Of a stretch of DNA of 64,000 bases, positions 46,159 through 60,270 are shown in pieces. Both the position numbers and the translations under genes were made by a program. The notes beneath the pieces are model-generated. The model made no database searches. It was not told where the DNA came from and saw nothing but the letters and a program-made list of their open reading frames with translations. How positions within the stretch are numbered: the stretch's first letter is position 1; every line of letters begins with the position of its first letter. Source of the stretch: Bog-756 sp963734435 (GTDB lineage Bacteria > Actinomycetota > Acidimicrobiia > Acidimicrobiales > RAAP-2); contig CAVTHA010000013.1 of assembly GCA_963734435.1 (NCBI GenBank), positions 62,001 to 126,000 of the forward strand, given 5' to 3'.

Positions 46159-48151
46159 TCACTCGACGGCCGAGCGCTCGCGCCGCAGCACCTGGGCCAC
46201 CGCCCGCATGAACAGCACGGAGGAGAACACCAGGCCGATGAAGCCGATGGCCTGCAGCGAGAGTCGGATGTCGCGGGTGCCGGCCAGCTCGGCCGCCACC
46301 AGGATGACGGCCGAGGCCAGCAGGCCGATGCCCCCGAACGCCCCGATCAGGACCCGGTCGATCCACCGGCCGACCACGGCCTCGTCCCGGCCGGCAAAGC
46401 GCTCGACCCGCATGGTCAGCCGCCCGGCTCGCAGCTGGGTGGCGATCTCGTCGGCGTGCTCGGGCAAGGTGCGGAGGGCCGGCAGCGCACGGCGCAGCTC
46501 CTGCTGGACGAGGTCGCCGTCGAGGTCGCCCTCGGGGACGGCCAGTGCCTCGGCCGCGGCGCCGGCCTCGGTGGCCAGCACGAACGACGGATCGATCACC
46601 CGGAGGGTCCCGTCCAACGTGAGCAGGGCCCGGGACAGCGAGGTCATGGAGGGAGGTACCCGCAGACCGTGGCGGACCATGACCGAGAGCACCTGGTGGA
46701 TGAGGGCGGGGTCGAAGCCGCCCGAGGACTCGACCATCAGCCGGCCGACGTCGGACTCGAGCGTGCGCAGGTCGGCGGTGCTGTCACCGGCCAGGTACCG
46801 GACGGCCCGGGCCACCACCATCGGATCGTCGGCGGTCATGCCGACGGCCATGTCCTCGAGGGCGCGGCGCGTCGAGGGGTCGATCAGCCCGACCGCCCCG
46901 AAGTCGAGCAGCCACAGCCGGCCCCACTCGTCGACCATCAGGTTGCCGGGATGGGGGTCGGCGTGGAACACCGAGCCCCGCAACACCTGCTCGAGGAAGC
47001 AGTCGAGCAAAGCGGTGGCCAGCAGATGGGCGGGGGCACCGCTGGCCGCCACGGCCCCCTCGGAGTCGATGGGCCGCCCCGGTGCCTCCTCCATGACCAA
47101 CAGGCGGTCCGTCGACAGCTCGTGGAAGACGGCCGGCACCCGCACCACGTCGTCGGCCGGGTCGTCGTGGCGCATGGTGGCCCGCAGCCGCTCGCACATG
47201 GTCGCCTCGCGCAGGTAGTCGAGCTCGTGGTCCATGCTCGTGATGAGCTCGTCGGCCAGCTGACGGACGCCGAAGTCACGGGCGGCCGGGACCCGCCGCT
47301 CGGCGATCCGGGCGGCCAGGCGCAGCACGGTGGCGTCGCGGCGCAACAGCTCGTCGAGCCCGGGCCGCTGCACCTTGACCACCACCGCTTCGCCGCCGGC
47401 GAGCACGGCCCGGTGCACCTGCCCGATGGAAGCCGAGGCGAGCGGCTCGAAGTCGAACGAGGCGAACACCTCCTCCACCGCCTGGCCGAGCTCGGCCTCG
47501 ACCAGGGGACGGACCTCGCCGCTCGGGATGGGCCGGACGTCGGACCGCAGCCGCGAGAGCTCGTCGATCACCGGGGCGGCCAACAGGTCGCTGCGGGTGG
47601 AGGCGATCTGGCCGAACTTCACGAACATCCCGCCAGCGTCCTCGAGGGTGAGTCGCAGGCGTTGCCCGAACTCCTCGGTGGCCATGGCAGCCGGCGACAG
47701 ATACTGGGGCCGGGCCAGCCCGCGCCGGCGGGCGGCGCCGAGCACCTCGAAGGACCTCGACACCGGGGACAGGGTGCGCCGGGCCCACCGCACCGGGTGC
47801 AGCCAGATGCGCTTCGAGCGGCGACGGCGCGGTCCCCACCCCGGTGCGGGCCATGGCCTCGGGGATGATCAGGAGCACCATGGTGGCGAGTACCCCGAAC
47901 AGGGCGGTGAGGGCGTAGATCACGTCCCGGTCGTTGGGCCCGTGGGCGACGGCCGCCGCGCCGGCCAGGCCGACCAGGGTGCCGAGCAAGGCCGTGAGCA
48001 TCGACCGCCAGCGGCCCACCTTGATGCCGATGAGCCGGTTGCTCACCAGGCCGAGCACGATCACGAACAGGACGGCGAGGACCAGGGACAGGAAGTTCTG
48101 GAAGTCGATGCGGATGGTGACCGCTCCGCTCGACACGGCCGGTGTCACCAT
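46159..48151 (-). CDS. UbiB/ABC1-family atypical kinase with N-terminal helices, one frameshift
   Basis: About 663 residues. The start (ATG at 48151 region) encodes three membrane helices (NFLSLVLAVLFVIVLGLVSN, SMLTALLGTLVGLAGAAAVA, VIYALTALFGVLATMVLL). After one extra base near 47840 the kinase follows: KxGQ motif in MFVKFGQIASTRSDLL, the Ala-rich loop LASASIGQVHRA, the lysine in AVVVKVQRPG, HADPHPGNLMVD and the metal-binding DFGAVG; two more helices end the protein. UbiB/COQ8 proteins support quinone or lipid metabolism at membranes. If the shift is real rather than an error, the gene is broken in two. Confidence 0.83.
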
Positions 48152-48163
48152 AGCCGGACGCCC

Positions 48164-48219
48164 GGCGTCAGCATGGCTGCAGGGTCGGCGTCAGCATCGC
48201 TGCAGGGTCGGCGTCAGCA
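48164..48219. repeat. 23-base tandem repeat, 2.4 copies
   Basis: GGCGTCAGCATNGCTGCAGGGTC is present at 48164-48186 and 48187-48209 with two differences, and a partial third copy at 48210-48219. It lies between the UbiB-like gene and clpB. No gene is seen in 48152-48391. Confidence 0.8.
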
Positions 48220-48391
48220 CGGCGGCCCGCCTCCGAGACCACGGACGCCCGTCTCAGCCCGGGTCAGGCGGCCGGTCGGCCTGACCACCGACGACCGGCT
48301 GGTGAGCGATTCGGCCCGGGCACTCCACCGACACATGATGGCAACCGACGCCCGGCGGCGTCCACCGGTGCCGCGGGAGCGGCGGGGTCGG

Positions 48392-50880
<2,489 letters not shown>

Positions 50881-50884
<4 letters not shown>

Positions 50885-51327
50885 CGCGCTCCTCCTCTGC
50901 CTCCGGCCGTGCCTGTGGCTTGGGTCGTTCCTCCCGTAGCCGGCGCCGACCGACGGGGCGTTCTCGTCGGGACCGGCATCTGTCTCAGCGGCACCAGCTC
51001 GCGGCGGTACTGGCGGTGGGTGATGGCCAGCGCCTCGCGGGCCTCGGCCCTGGTGGTCTCCAACTCGGCCTGCAATCGGACCACCTCGGCCTCGAGCTCC
51101 ATGACCCGGCGCACGCCCTCGAGGTTCACCCCGGAAGTGGTGAGGCTCTGGATATGGCGCAACCGGTCGAGGTCCTGCTCGCTGAACCGGCGGCTACCCC
51201 CTTCGGTGCGGCTGGGGTCGACCAGCCCGCGGCGCTCGTAGATGCGCAGCGTCTGGGGATGCACACCGGTGAGCTCGGCCGCCACCGAGATGACATACAC
51301 CGCCCGGGTGCGCCGGTCGTCGCTCAT
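50881..51327 (-). CDS. hspR: HspR heat-shock repressor
   Basis: A 148-residue MerR-type regulator. The N-terminal winged helix has YVISVAAELTGVHPQTLRIY, ERRGLVDPSRTEGGSRRFSE and DLDRLRHIQSLT; a coiled helix follows (LEGVRRVMELEAEVVRLQ). HspR binds HAIR sequences and represses the operon it sits in, with DnaK as corepressor. It overlaps dnaJ and clpB by ATGA at both ends. Confidence 0.93.
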
Positions 51328-52433
51328 GACACGCTCCCGAGGCGCCGCTCAGGTGGCTCGATGACGGAGGCCAAGGCCTCCACCGCGGACCGTTGCTCGT
51401 CGGTCAGCTTGTCCGGGACGTCGACGTCGACGGTGACCAGCAGATCGCCGTTCGAGCTCTTGCGGCCGGCCGGCACACCCCGGCCCTTGACCCGGAAGGT
51501 CCGCCCGGTCGGGGTGCCGGGAGGGACGCGGAGGGTGACCGGATCGGTGAGGGTGGGAACGGTCAGCGTGGTGCCTAACGTCGCCTCGGCGTAGGACACG
51601 GGCACGGTCAAGGTCAGATTGCGACCCCGGCGCCCGAAGATCCCGTGCCGGTCCACTTGGACCACGACATACAGGTCGCCGTTGGGACCGCCGCCACGAC
51701 CCGACGCACCGCGTCCCTTGACGCGGATGCGCTGGCCGTGCTCCACGCCCGGTGGGATCCGAACCTTGACCGTCCGGTTGCGGTGCTCGACCCCGGTCCC
51801 CGAGCACGTCGGGCACGGAGTGGTCACCACGGTCCCCCGACCCCCGCACTGCGGGCAGATCTGGCTCAACGAGAAGAGGCCCTGGTTGTCCTGCAGAGTG
51901 CCCGAGCCCCCGCACCGCGGGCAGGTCACCGGTTGGGTGCCGGGGGCGGCCCCGGTACCCGAGCACGTATGGCAGCGCACGTCGGTGGTGACGTTGACCG
52001 ACGTGGTCGCCCCCTTCACCGCGTCCTCGAAGGAGAGGTGCAGCTCGGTCTCGACGTCCGCGCCCCGCTGCGGACCACCACCACCCCCGCCCCGGCGCCC
52101 GCGGCCGAACAGACCACCGAACAGATCGCCGAGGTCGCCCATGTCCTCGACCCGGAAGGTGCCACTCCCGAACCCGCCCGGGAACCCTGCGCCGGCCGCG
52201 GCCGGGCCCATGGCCCGGACCTCGTCGTACTCCTTCCGCCGATCGGGGTCACCGAGGACGTCGTAGGCGGCGGAGATCTCCTTGAACGTTTCCTCGTGAC
52301 CCGGATTGGTGTCGGGGTGGTGCTTCTTGGCCAGCTTCCGGTACGCGCTGGTGATCTCCTTGGGGGTGGCCGTCGAGGACACGCCAAGGGTCTTGTAGTA
52401 GTCCTTCTCGAACCATTCGCGTTGGGGCGCCAC
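51324..52433 (-). CDS. dnaJ: DnaJ chaperone
   Basis: A 369-residue type I J-protein. J domain with HPD in AKKHHPDTNPG (residues 4-70), a Gly/Phe-rich linker, four zinc repeats (CHTCSGTG, CPRCGGSG, CPQCGGRG, CPTCSGTG; residues about 155-225) and the substrate-binding C-terminal beta domains. Stimulates DnaK ATPase. GTG start at 52433. Confidence 0.96.
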   Translation of the reverse strand: MAPQREWFEKDYYKTLGVSSTATPKEITSAYRKLAKKHHPDTNPGHEETFKEISAAYDVLGDPDRRKEYDEVRAMGPAAAGAGFPGGFGSGTFRVEDMGDLGDLFGGLFGRGRRGGGGGGPQRGADVETELHLSFEDAVKGATTSVNVTTDVRCHTCSGTGAAPGTQPVTCPRCGGSGTLQDNQGLFSLSQICPQCGGRGTVVTTPCPTCSGTGVEHRNRTVKVRIPPGVEHGQRIRVKGRGASGRGGGPNGDLYVVVQVDRHGIFGRRGRNLTLTVPVSYAEATLGTTLTVPTLTDPVTLRVPPGTPTGRTFRVKGRGVPAGRKSSNGDLLVTVDVDVPDKLTDEQRSAVEALASVIEPPERRLGSVS

Positions 52434-52474
52434 CGCTGTCGTCTCTCGTTTCCTCTGTCGTCCTACTGTGCGTT

Positions 52475-52558
52475 CGGCCTGCTGGTTACGGCCTGCTGGT
52501 TACGGCCTGCTGGTTACGGCCTGCTGGTTACGGCCTGCTGGTTACGGCCTGCTGGTTA
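52475..52558. repeat. Six tandem copies of a 14-base repeat
   Basis: Six exact copies of CGGCCTGCTGGTTA in a row between grpE and dnaJ, inside the heat-shock operon. The 14-base period is not a multiple of three and no gene crosses it, so copy number could vary freely. The repeat is not palindromic and unlike a CRISPR array it has no spacers. Confidence 0.95.
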
Positions 52559-52612
52559 CGGGGCCTCCTCACGGCCTGATGACCCCGCTTCTCGGTTGTT
52601 CGGGCGACGGGG

Positions 52613-53320
52613 TCAGCCGCGCACCATGACCATGGCCGGGCGAAGCACCGAGCCGCGCCAGCGATACCCGGGGCGCATCACCTGGGCCACGACCGGCTCG
52701 CCGTCCCCGCCTCCACCCCCTTCGGGGTCCGAGGTGGCCGACCCGTCGCCGTCGTCGACATCCACTTCCACGTCGGCCGGCAGGTGGCCGACCGCTTCGT
52801 GGTTGTTGGGGTCGAAGCGCTCGCCGATCGGGCTCACCCGCTCGAGACCCTCCTTGGTCAAGACGTCGCGCAACTGGCTGTAGACGGCATCGAGGGCGCG
52901 GCCGTCGACAGATCCGGGGTCGCCCATGTGTTCGATGGCCAGGTCGAACGTGTCGAGCACCGGGAGGATCTTCTCCAGCAGGGAGACGGCGGCCCGGGCC
53001 GTCTGGTCGGCCTGCTGCTTGATGACCCGCTTCTTGTAATTCTCGAACTCGGCCTGCAACCGACGCAACGAGTCGAGATACTCGTCGCGCTGGGCGAAGG
53101 CCAGGGCGACCGCGTCGGACTCGAGCGCGTTCCCGTCGATGATCTCGGTGCTCACCTCGAGCGGCTTCTCGTCGAGTCGGCCGGCGTCATCCGATGGGAC
53201 GAAACCGCCTCGGCCACTGGCGGGCTCATCCCGCCCCTCCGGCTCGCCGGGCCCGGACACCCGCTCGGCATCCGGGCCTCTTTCCACCTCGTCGTGACCC
53301 GACCCGTTCCTGCCGGTCAT
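52613..53320 (-). CDS. grpE: GrpE nucleotide exchange factor
   Basis: A 235-residue protein. A disordered acidic N-terminus is followed by the long coiled helix (RRLQAEFENYKKRVIKQQ) and the C-terminal family motifs FDPNNHEAVGHL and VAQVMRPGYRWRGSVLRPA. An acidic Gly-rich insert (DDGDGSATSDPEGGGGG) sits just before the last strand. Located 6 bases after the dnaK stop. Confidence 0.94.
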   Translation of the reverse strand: MTGRNGSGHDEVERGPDAERVSGPGEPEGRDEPASGRGGFVPSDDAGRLDEKPLEVSTEIIDGNALESDAVALAFAQRDEYLDSLRRLQAEFENYKKRVIKQQADQTARAAVSLLEKILPVLDTFDLAIEHMGDPGSVDGRALDAVYSQLRDVLTKEGLERVSPIGERFDPNNHEAVGHLPADVEVDVDDGDGSATSDPEGGGGGDGEPVVAQVMRPGYRWRGSVLRPAMVMVRG

Positions 53321-53326
53321 CGGCGA

Positions 53327-55159
<1,833 letters not shown>

Positions 55160-55250
55160 CTTGTTTCCTCCTGCTTCTCGCCCGCTTCGGGCGCCTCTTT
55201 CATGACTCCACAGTTGTTGCCGGCCCTGCCGCAGGCACCCTCTGGATCTG

Positions 55251-55292
55251 CTCTTCCTGCTCTTCGTCCTGCTCTTCGTGCTCTTCGTCCTG
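55251..55292. repeat. 21-base direct repeat in the dnaK leader
   Basis: CTCTTC(C/G)TGCTCTTCGTCCTG occurs twice back to back, each made of a 9-base and a 12-base sub-unit. On the dnaK strand it is purine-rich (GACGAAGAGCA). It lies between the predicted -10 and the dnaK start. Confidence 0.8.
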
Positions 55293-55297
55293 CGACT

Positions 55298-55303
55298 ACT
55301 ATA
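55298..55303 (-). promoter_or_regulatory. Predicted -10 of the dnaK promoter
   Basis: TATAGT on the minus strand, just downstream of the HAIR operator, in an AT-rich island (about 55295-55360). A weak -35 (TTGTAT) lies 19 bases upstream, inside the HAIR. Confidence 0.5.
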
Positions 55304-55308
55304 CCAAA

Positions 55309-55329
55309 CTTGAGTGCGTTGTATACAAG
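55309..55329. promoter_or_regulatory. HAIR operator (HspR binding site)
   Basis: CTTGAGT-N7-ATACAAG, matching the consensus CTTGAGT-N7-ACTCAAG with two changes in the second half. It lies between the -35 and -10 regions of the dnaK promoter, 150 bases upstream of dnaK, and HspR is encoded in the same operon. A further half-site (ACTCAA) occurs at 55351-55356. Confidence 0.8.
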
Positions 55330-55624
55330 TTTTCTACTAATCCCGCTGATACTCAATTGTCCCCGGACCGGCCAGCCCCCCTCCACGGGAAGAAAGTCCA
55401 GTTCAGAAGCGGGATTGGGTCACCTGACGGTCGGGACGAGAAACGGGTCGGCCACCCCCGGCGGTCCACCCCCTGCTCGATCGGGGGCCTCGGCGCCCGG
55501 GGCGCGGACCCCCCCGCCGGGAATCCGGGCGTCGACCGGGGGCGCCACCGGCCCGCCCACTAGTTAACCGGGTCGTAACGACGCGGACCCAGGCCGTTCA
55601 CCCCTTCCGTTTACCGTCCACCTA

Positions 55625-57212
55625 GTGGCCCTGTCGACTGGACAGATCGACCCTGGTGAGTCTGACGTGGTCCTCTCCTCGTACCGCCCCGGCCGGGGCT
55701 GCGACGAGCTGCTCGGCACCAACGGGCAGCCGAGGCCGATCGCCGAAGAGCTGGTAGCTGCCCTGCGCCTGTCCGGACACGCCGGTCTGAACGATCGACA
55801 GGCCGCGGCCGACGAGGAGATACGTCGGATCGGGGTGACCTTTCAGATCCATGGTGACGATTCGGGCATCGACCGACCATGGCCGTTCGACGTGATCCCC
55901 CGGCTCATCCATGCCGACGAGTGGAGGCGGATCCAAGACGGTCTTGCTCAGCGACTCCGGGCCCTCAATCTGTTCATCGACGACGTCTATCACGACCAGC
56001 GGTCGATCCAGGCCGGTGTGGTGCCGGGCGACGTCGTCGTCCGATCACCCAACTTCCGACCCGAATGTGTCGGTGCCGATCCGCCCGGCCGGATCTGGGC
56101 CCACATCTGCGGCAGTGATCTTGTGCGCGGCGAGGACGGCACGCTCTATGTGTTGGAGGACAACCTACGGGTTCCCTCAGGGGTGTCGTACCTACTGGAG
56201 AACCGGATGGTGGCCAAGCGGGTCTTCCCGGAGCTCTTCCGGCGCTACAGCGTCGAGCCGGTGGATCCCTACATCGCCAGGCTTAGCCAGATGTTGACCC
56301 GGCTCCGGCCCGAGGTCGACGATCCCACCGTCGCCATCCTCACGCCCGGCGTCAACAATTTCGGCCTTCTGCGAACACGCCTTCCTGGCCCAGCAGCTGG
56401 GAGCGGAGTTAGTGGAAGGAGGCGATCTCGTCGTCGTCGAAGACGTCGTCTACATGCACACCATCGACGGACCGGAACGGGTCGACGTGCTCTACCGGCG
56501 CATCGACGACGCCTATCTGGATCCCGAAGTGTTTCGACTGGACTCGCTGATCGGGGTGTCCGGAATCATGCGGGCATGGCGTGCGGGCAACATCGCCATC
56601 GTGAGCGCTCCCGGTGCGGGAGTGGCCGATGACAAGGCGATCTACGGCTTCGTGCCTGAGATCATCCGCTACTTCCTCGGTGAGGAGCCGATCCTGGCCA
56701 ACGTCCCCACCTGGCGGTGTGGCGACCCCGCCGATTGCCGCTACGTTCTCGGCCACCTCGACACCCTGGTGGTGAAACCGGCGACCGAGTCAGGAGGGTA
56801 CGGAGTCGTGATCGGGCCGGCGGCCGGTCCCGATGCGCTGCTCAAGGTGGCGCAGCGGATCGAACGACATCCATGGAACTGGGTCGCCCAGCCGGTCATC
56901 TCCCTGTCGACGATGCCGACCCTGGTCAACGGTCGGCTCGAACCCCGCCACGTCGACCTTCGGCCTTTCACCATCCTCGGACCGACCGGCGCGTTCGTGG
57001 CGCCGGGGGGCCTCACGCGTGTGGCCCGGTCGTCGGGATCATTGGTCGTGAACTCGTCACAGGGGGGGAGCAGCAAGGACACCTGGGTGGTGAGCTCAAT
57101 CACCCCCGACGGTACGTCCGGATGCACCCGACGAGGAGGCCACCCCGGCTCCGGCGCACGATCCGTCCGTCCGAAACGGATCCGACTCGAAAGTCCTGTG
57201 ATGACCCAGTGA
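55625..57212 (+). CDS. Circularly permuted ATP-grasp protein, one frameshift
   Basis: About 528 residues. First frame: SYRPGRGCDELLG, GVTFQIHGDDSGIDRPWPFD, DVIPRLI, WAHICGSDLVRGEDGTLYVL, EDNLRVPSGVSYLLENR. After one extra base near 56370: EHAFLAQQLGAELVEGGDLV, YRRIDDAYLDPEVFRLDSLI, GNIAIVSAPGAGVADDKAIY, FVPEIIRYFLGEEPILANV, TLVVKPATESGGYGVVIG. This matches the DUF404/DUF407 permuted ATP-grasp family, predicted to ligate amino acids into peptides (Iyer and Aravind). The GTG at 55625 has no clear ribosome-binding site. The stop overlaps the alpha-E gene (GTGA). Confidence 0.88.
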
Positions 57213-59254
57213 GCAACCTCATACGTGAGAGGCCGGTGTCACTGCTGGCCCGGATGGCCGAAGTGCTCTACTGGGCCGGCCGCTATCTCGAGCGGGCGGA
57301 GGACATCGCCCGGGTGGCAAGCGTGCACAGCGAGACCCATATCGATCTTCCGGTCGGCGAAGATGTGGGGTGGGCGCCGTTACTCGATATCACCGATTCG
57401 GCGGATCTGTTCGTCGAGCAGTTCCCTCAGGCGAACACCGGGCGTGGTTCCACCTGGTCGGCGCCTTCGTTGGAGGACCGCATCACCGGCTTCGTACTGT
57501 TCGACCAGAGCAACCCGGGCTCGGTCATGGCGTCGATCTACAACCTGCGACGCAACCTCCGGCAAGCCCGGCCGGTTGCTCCGAGAGAAGTGTGGGAGCT
57601 GTCCAACGAACTCTGGGCCTCGCTGAAGAACAGCGAGGCTGAAGTACACACCCGCAATGAGCGGGTGCGATGGCTTCGCACCGTCGTCGACGAGTGTCAC
57701 CGCATCAACGGAGTTCTGTTGGGGACCATGCGACGGGATGAGGCTCTCTCGTTCTTCCGCATCGGCCAACAGTTGGAGCGAGCCTCGATGACCTGCCGGG
57801 TGCTCGCGGCACGAGCCAACAACGCCACCGCGACATCGGGAGAAGACCTGTACCTTGACGCCCATCACCGGGCCATCCTCCGCTCCCTTGCGTCGTACCA
57901 GCCATTTCGACGCGCCACCCCGACCGGTCGGGACGCCGGGGTCCTGGTGGAGTTCCTCCTCCGGGATCAGTACCTGCCACGCTCGGTGAACACCTGCCTC
58001 ACCGAGCTACGGGACCTGGTCAAGACTTTGCCGGGGAGCGAGGCTGTGCTGGAGCGGTGCACGGACGCCTCGGTGGCGGTGGCCGCCGCGCCGACGATGG
58101 AACTGGACCCGATCGGCCTCAAGTCGTTCCTGATCGTGCTGCAGAGCGCGATCGCCAACCTCCACGACGAGGTCTCCGGGTCCTACTTCCTCCCGGCTCC
58201 CGTGCCCGAGCGCCCGGCTTCACCCATGGGGAACGGGGCGGTGCACCCGGCCCCGCCTGGCCTGGTCCTGGCCGGCCGGTCCCCCAACGTGATCGGCAAT
58301 CCGGGCACAATCCGCGAGATGGAAGGAGCCGACGTCGATGGACGCCGGGGAATGACCTGCCGGGTCACCCACCTGACCACCTACGAGTACGACGGGCCGG
58401 TCGAGCATGCCTACAACGAGGCACACCTGCGGCCGAGGACCGAGAATGGACAACGGTGCCTCAGTCACGAGCTCGAGGTGACTCCTGAGCCGGTGGCCTG
58501 CAGCGAGACGGTCGATCCGTTCGGCAATCGGGTCACGATCTTTTCGGTTCGGGGAGGCTTCACCGTCCTGTCGGTCAAGGCTACGAGCGAGGTCGTCACG
58601 GCTACCCCGCTGCCTGCCCCGTCCGGACCGCCGTGGGAGTCCGTCTGCATGATGCTCGACGTCGATCGCAAGGCGGCGGGCCGGGAGGCTCGGCGATATC
58701 GAGCTCCCTCCCGGCTGGTGCCCGCCGACGACGTGTTCGCCGAGTACGCAAAGGCCGCGTTCCAACCCTCGCGTCCGGTGCTGGAGTCGGCATCCGATCT
58801 GACCTCCCGCATCTACCGGCAGTTCGCCTACGAGCCCGGAACCACCTCGGTCACGACCCCGCTGCTGGAGGTGTACGAGCACCGGCGAGGTGTGTGCCAG
58901 GACTTCGCTCACCTGATGATCGCGTGCGTTCGGTCGATCGGTCTCGCCGCCCGCTACGTCAGCGGGTACATCGAGACGCCGCCTGCGTCCGAGCGAGACG
59001 CATTGGTGGGCTCGAATGCGTCTCACGCTTGGGCCGCGGTCTACCTCCCGGGTTGGGGATGGGTGGACTTCGATCCGACCAACAACCAGATGGCGAATAG
59101 CTCCTACGTCACCACCGCCTGGGGTCGCGACTACTGGGATGTCTCTCCCCTCAGGGGATCGGTCGAGGGCGGAGGAGGCTCCCATCGACTGCACGTTTCG
59201 GTGGAAGTCGAGCGGATAAGCGAGGAGGCCGAGGAGCGAGCCGTCCAGGCATGA
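57209..59254 (+). CDS. Alpha-E (DUF403) domain joined to transglutaminase-like domain
   Basis: A 681-residue reading frame. Residues 1-340 are an alpha-E domain: LLARMAEVLYWAGRYLERAE, FLLRDQYLPRSVNTCLTELR and a conserved helical core. After a Pro/Gly-rich linker (about 340-380) comes a transglutaminase-like protease domain starting TCRVTHLTTYEYDGPVEHAY, with a catalytic triad of Cys563 (RGVCQDFAHL), His606 (SHAWAAVYLPG) and Asp622 (DFDPTNN). Both partners are normally separate genes beside the permuted ATP-grasp gene, as here. An ATGA at 58352-58355 right at the transglutaminase start leaves open that one extra base upstream has fused two genes. Confidence 0.85.
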   Translation: MSNLIRERPVSLLARMAEVLYWAGRYLERAEDIARVASVHSETHIDLPVGEDVGWAPLLDITDSADLFVEQFPQANTGRGSTWSAPSLEDRITGFVLFDQSNPGSVMASIYNLRRNLRQARPVAPREVWELSNELWASLKNSEAEVHTRNERVRWLRTVVDECHRINGVLLGTMRRDEALSFFRIGQQLERASMTCRVLAARANNATATSGEDLYLDAHHRAILRSLASYQPFRRATPTGRDAGVLVEFLLRDQYLPRSVNTCLTELRDLVKTLPGSEAVLERCTDASVAVAAAPTMELDPIGLKSFLIVLQSAIANLHDEVSGSYFLPAPVPERPASPMGNGAVHPAPPGLVLAGRSPNVIGNPGTIREMEGADVDGRRGMTCRVTHLTTYEYDGPVEHAYNEAHLRPRTENGQRCLSHELEVTPEPVACSETVDPFGNRVTIFSVRGGFTVLSVKATSEVVTATPLPAPSGPPWESVCMMLDVDRKAAGREARRYRAPSRLVPADDVFAEYAKAAFQPSRPVLESASDLTSRIYRQFAYEPGTTSVTTPLLEVYEHRRGVCQDFAHLMIACVRSIGLAARYVSGYIETPPASERDALVGSNASHAWAAVYLPGWGWVDFDPTNNQMANSSYVTTAWGRDYWDVSPLRGSVEGGGGSHRLHVSVEVERISEEAEERAVQA

Positions 59255-59383
59255 CCTCCTGAGGGGCCCGTCTTCTGAGGTCCGTCCAGCAGTCCCGGAC
59301 CGCGGGACCATCCAGCTCGTCAACGAGCCCTCCCGACAGTGCGGAGATCGTGTCCCGGGAGCCTGCACGATTACGCTCTGGTC

Positions 59384-60139
59384 ATGCCCGAGCTGGTACT
59401 TCTGCGCCACGGACAGTCGGAGTGGAACGCGGAAAACCTCTTCACCGGCTGGGTCGACGTCGGACTCACCCCGCTGGGAGAGTCCGAGGCCAGTGAGGCG
59501 GGAGAGCTTCTGGCCGACCAGGCCGACCTCGACCTGCGCATCGTGCATACCTCCTTGTTGACCCGGGCCATCCGCACCGCCGAGCTCACGCTCGAAGTCG
59601 CCGGACGGAGCTGGTTGCCGGTGCGGCGCCATTGGCGGCTCAATGAGCGGCACTACGGCGCCCTGCAAGGCAAGAACAAGCGCCAGACGGCGGCCGAGCA
59701 CGGCGAAGCCCGGGTCAAGGAGTGGCGGCGCAGCTACCGGGTCCCGCCTCCTCCGGTCGACCGGGGCACCGAGCACGACCCGTCGGGTGACGCCCGCTAC
59801 CGTGACGTGCCCGCTTCGCTCCTCCCCCTCACCGAGTGCCTGTCCGACGTGGTGGACCGGGTCCTCCCCTACTGGGACGACGTCATCGTGCCGGATCTCC
59901 TGGCCGAGGGATCGAGAGGCGGTGCTGTGCTGGTGGTGGCCCACGGCAACAGCCTGCGCGCCCTGCGCAAGCACCTGGACGGGATCAGCGACGACGACAT
60001 CGTCGGCCTCGAGATCCCGACCGGTATCCCGTTCCGCTACCAGTTGGCCGACGACCTCTCCGTGCGCTCGGCGGACTACCTGGGCGACCCCGAGGCGGCC
60101 AGGGTCGCGGCTGAGGCCGTGGCCCGCCAGGCCGGCTGA
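59384..60139 (+). CDS. gpmA: 2,3-bisphosphoglycerate-dependent phosphoglycerate mutase
   Basis: A 251-residue glycolytic enzyme. The phosphohistidine motif LVLLRHGQSEWNAENLFTGW (His9) is followed by HTSLLTRAIRTAEL, WRLNERHYGALQG and VVAHGNSLRALRKHL. The lid region has RSYRVPPPPVDRGTEHDP. ATG at 59384 begins the conserved core; longer upstream frames are not supported. Confidence 0.95.
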   Translation: MPELVLLRHGQSEWNAENLFTGWVDVGLTPLGESEASEAGELLADQADLDLRIVHTSLLTRAIRTAELTLEVAGRSWLPVRRHWRLNERHYGALQGKNKRQTAAEHGEARVKEWRRSYRVPPPPVDRGTEHDPSGDARYRDVPASLLPLTECLSDVVDRVLPYWDDVIVPDLLAEGSRGGAVLVVAHGNSLRALRKHLDGISDDDIVGLEIPTGIPFRYQLADDLSVRSADYLGDPEAARVAAEAVARQAG

Positions 60140-60270
60140 GCGCCCACTCCGAGGTTCGTCACCACGCCGGGTGCGCGGATGGCCGACCCATGAGGGCCGG
60201 CCATCCGTCGTTCAGGTCCTTCTGTCCCACAACGCCGCCGCAACCCGTCGACAGGGCGAAGCCGACGACC

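Noticed and set aside
52475..52558. CRISPR array
   Set aside because: Head-to-tail 14-base units with no spacers and no cas genes.
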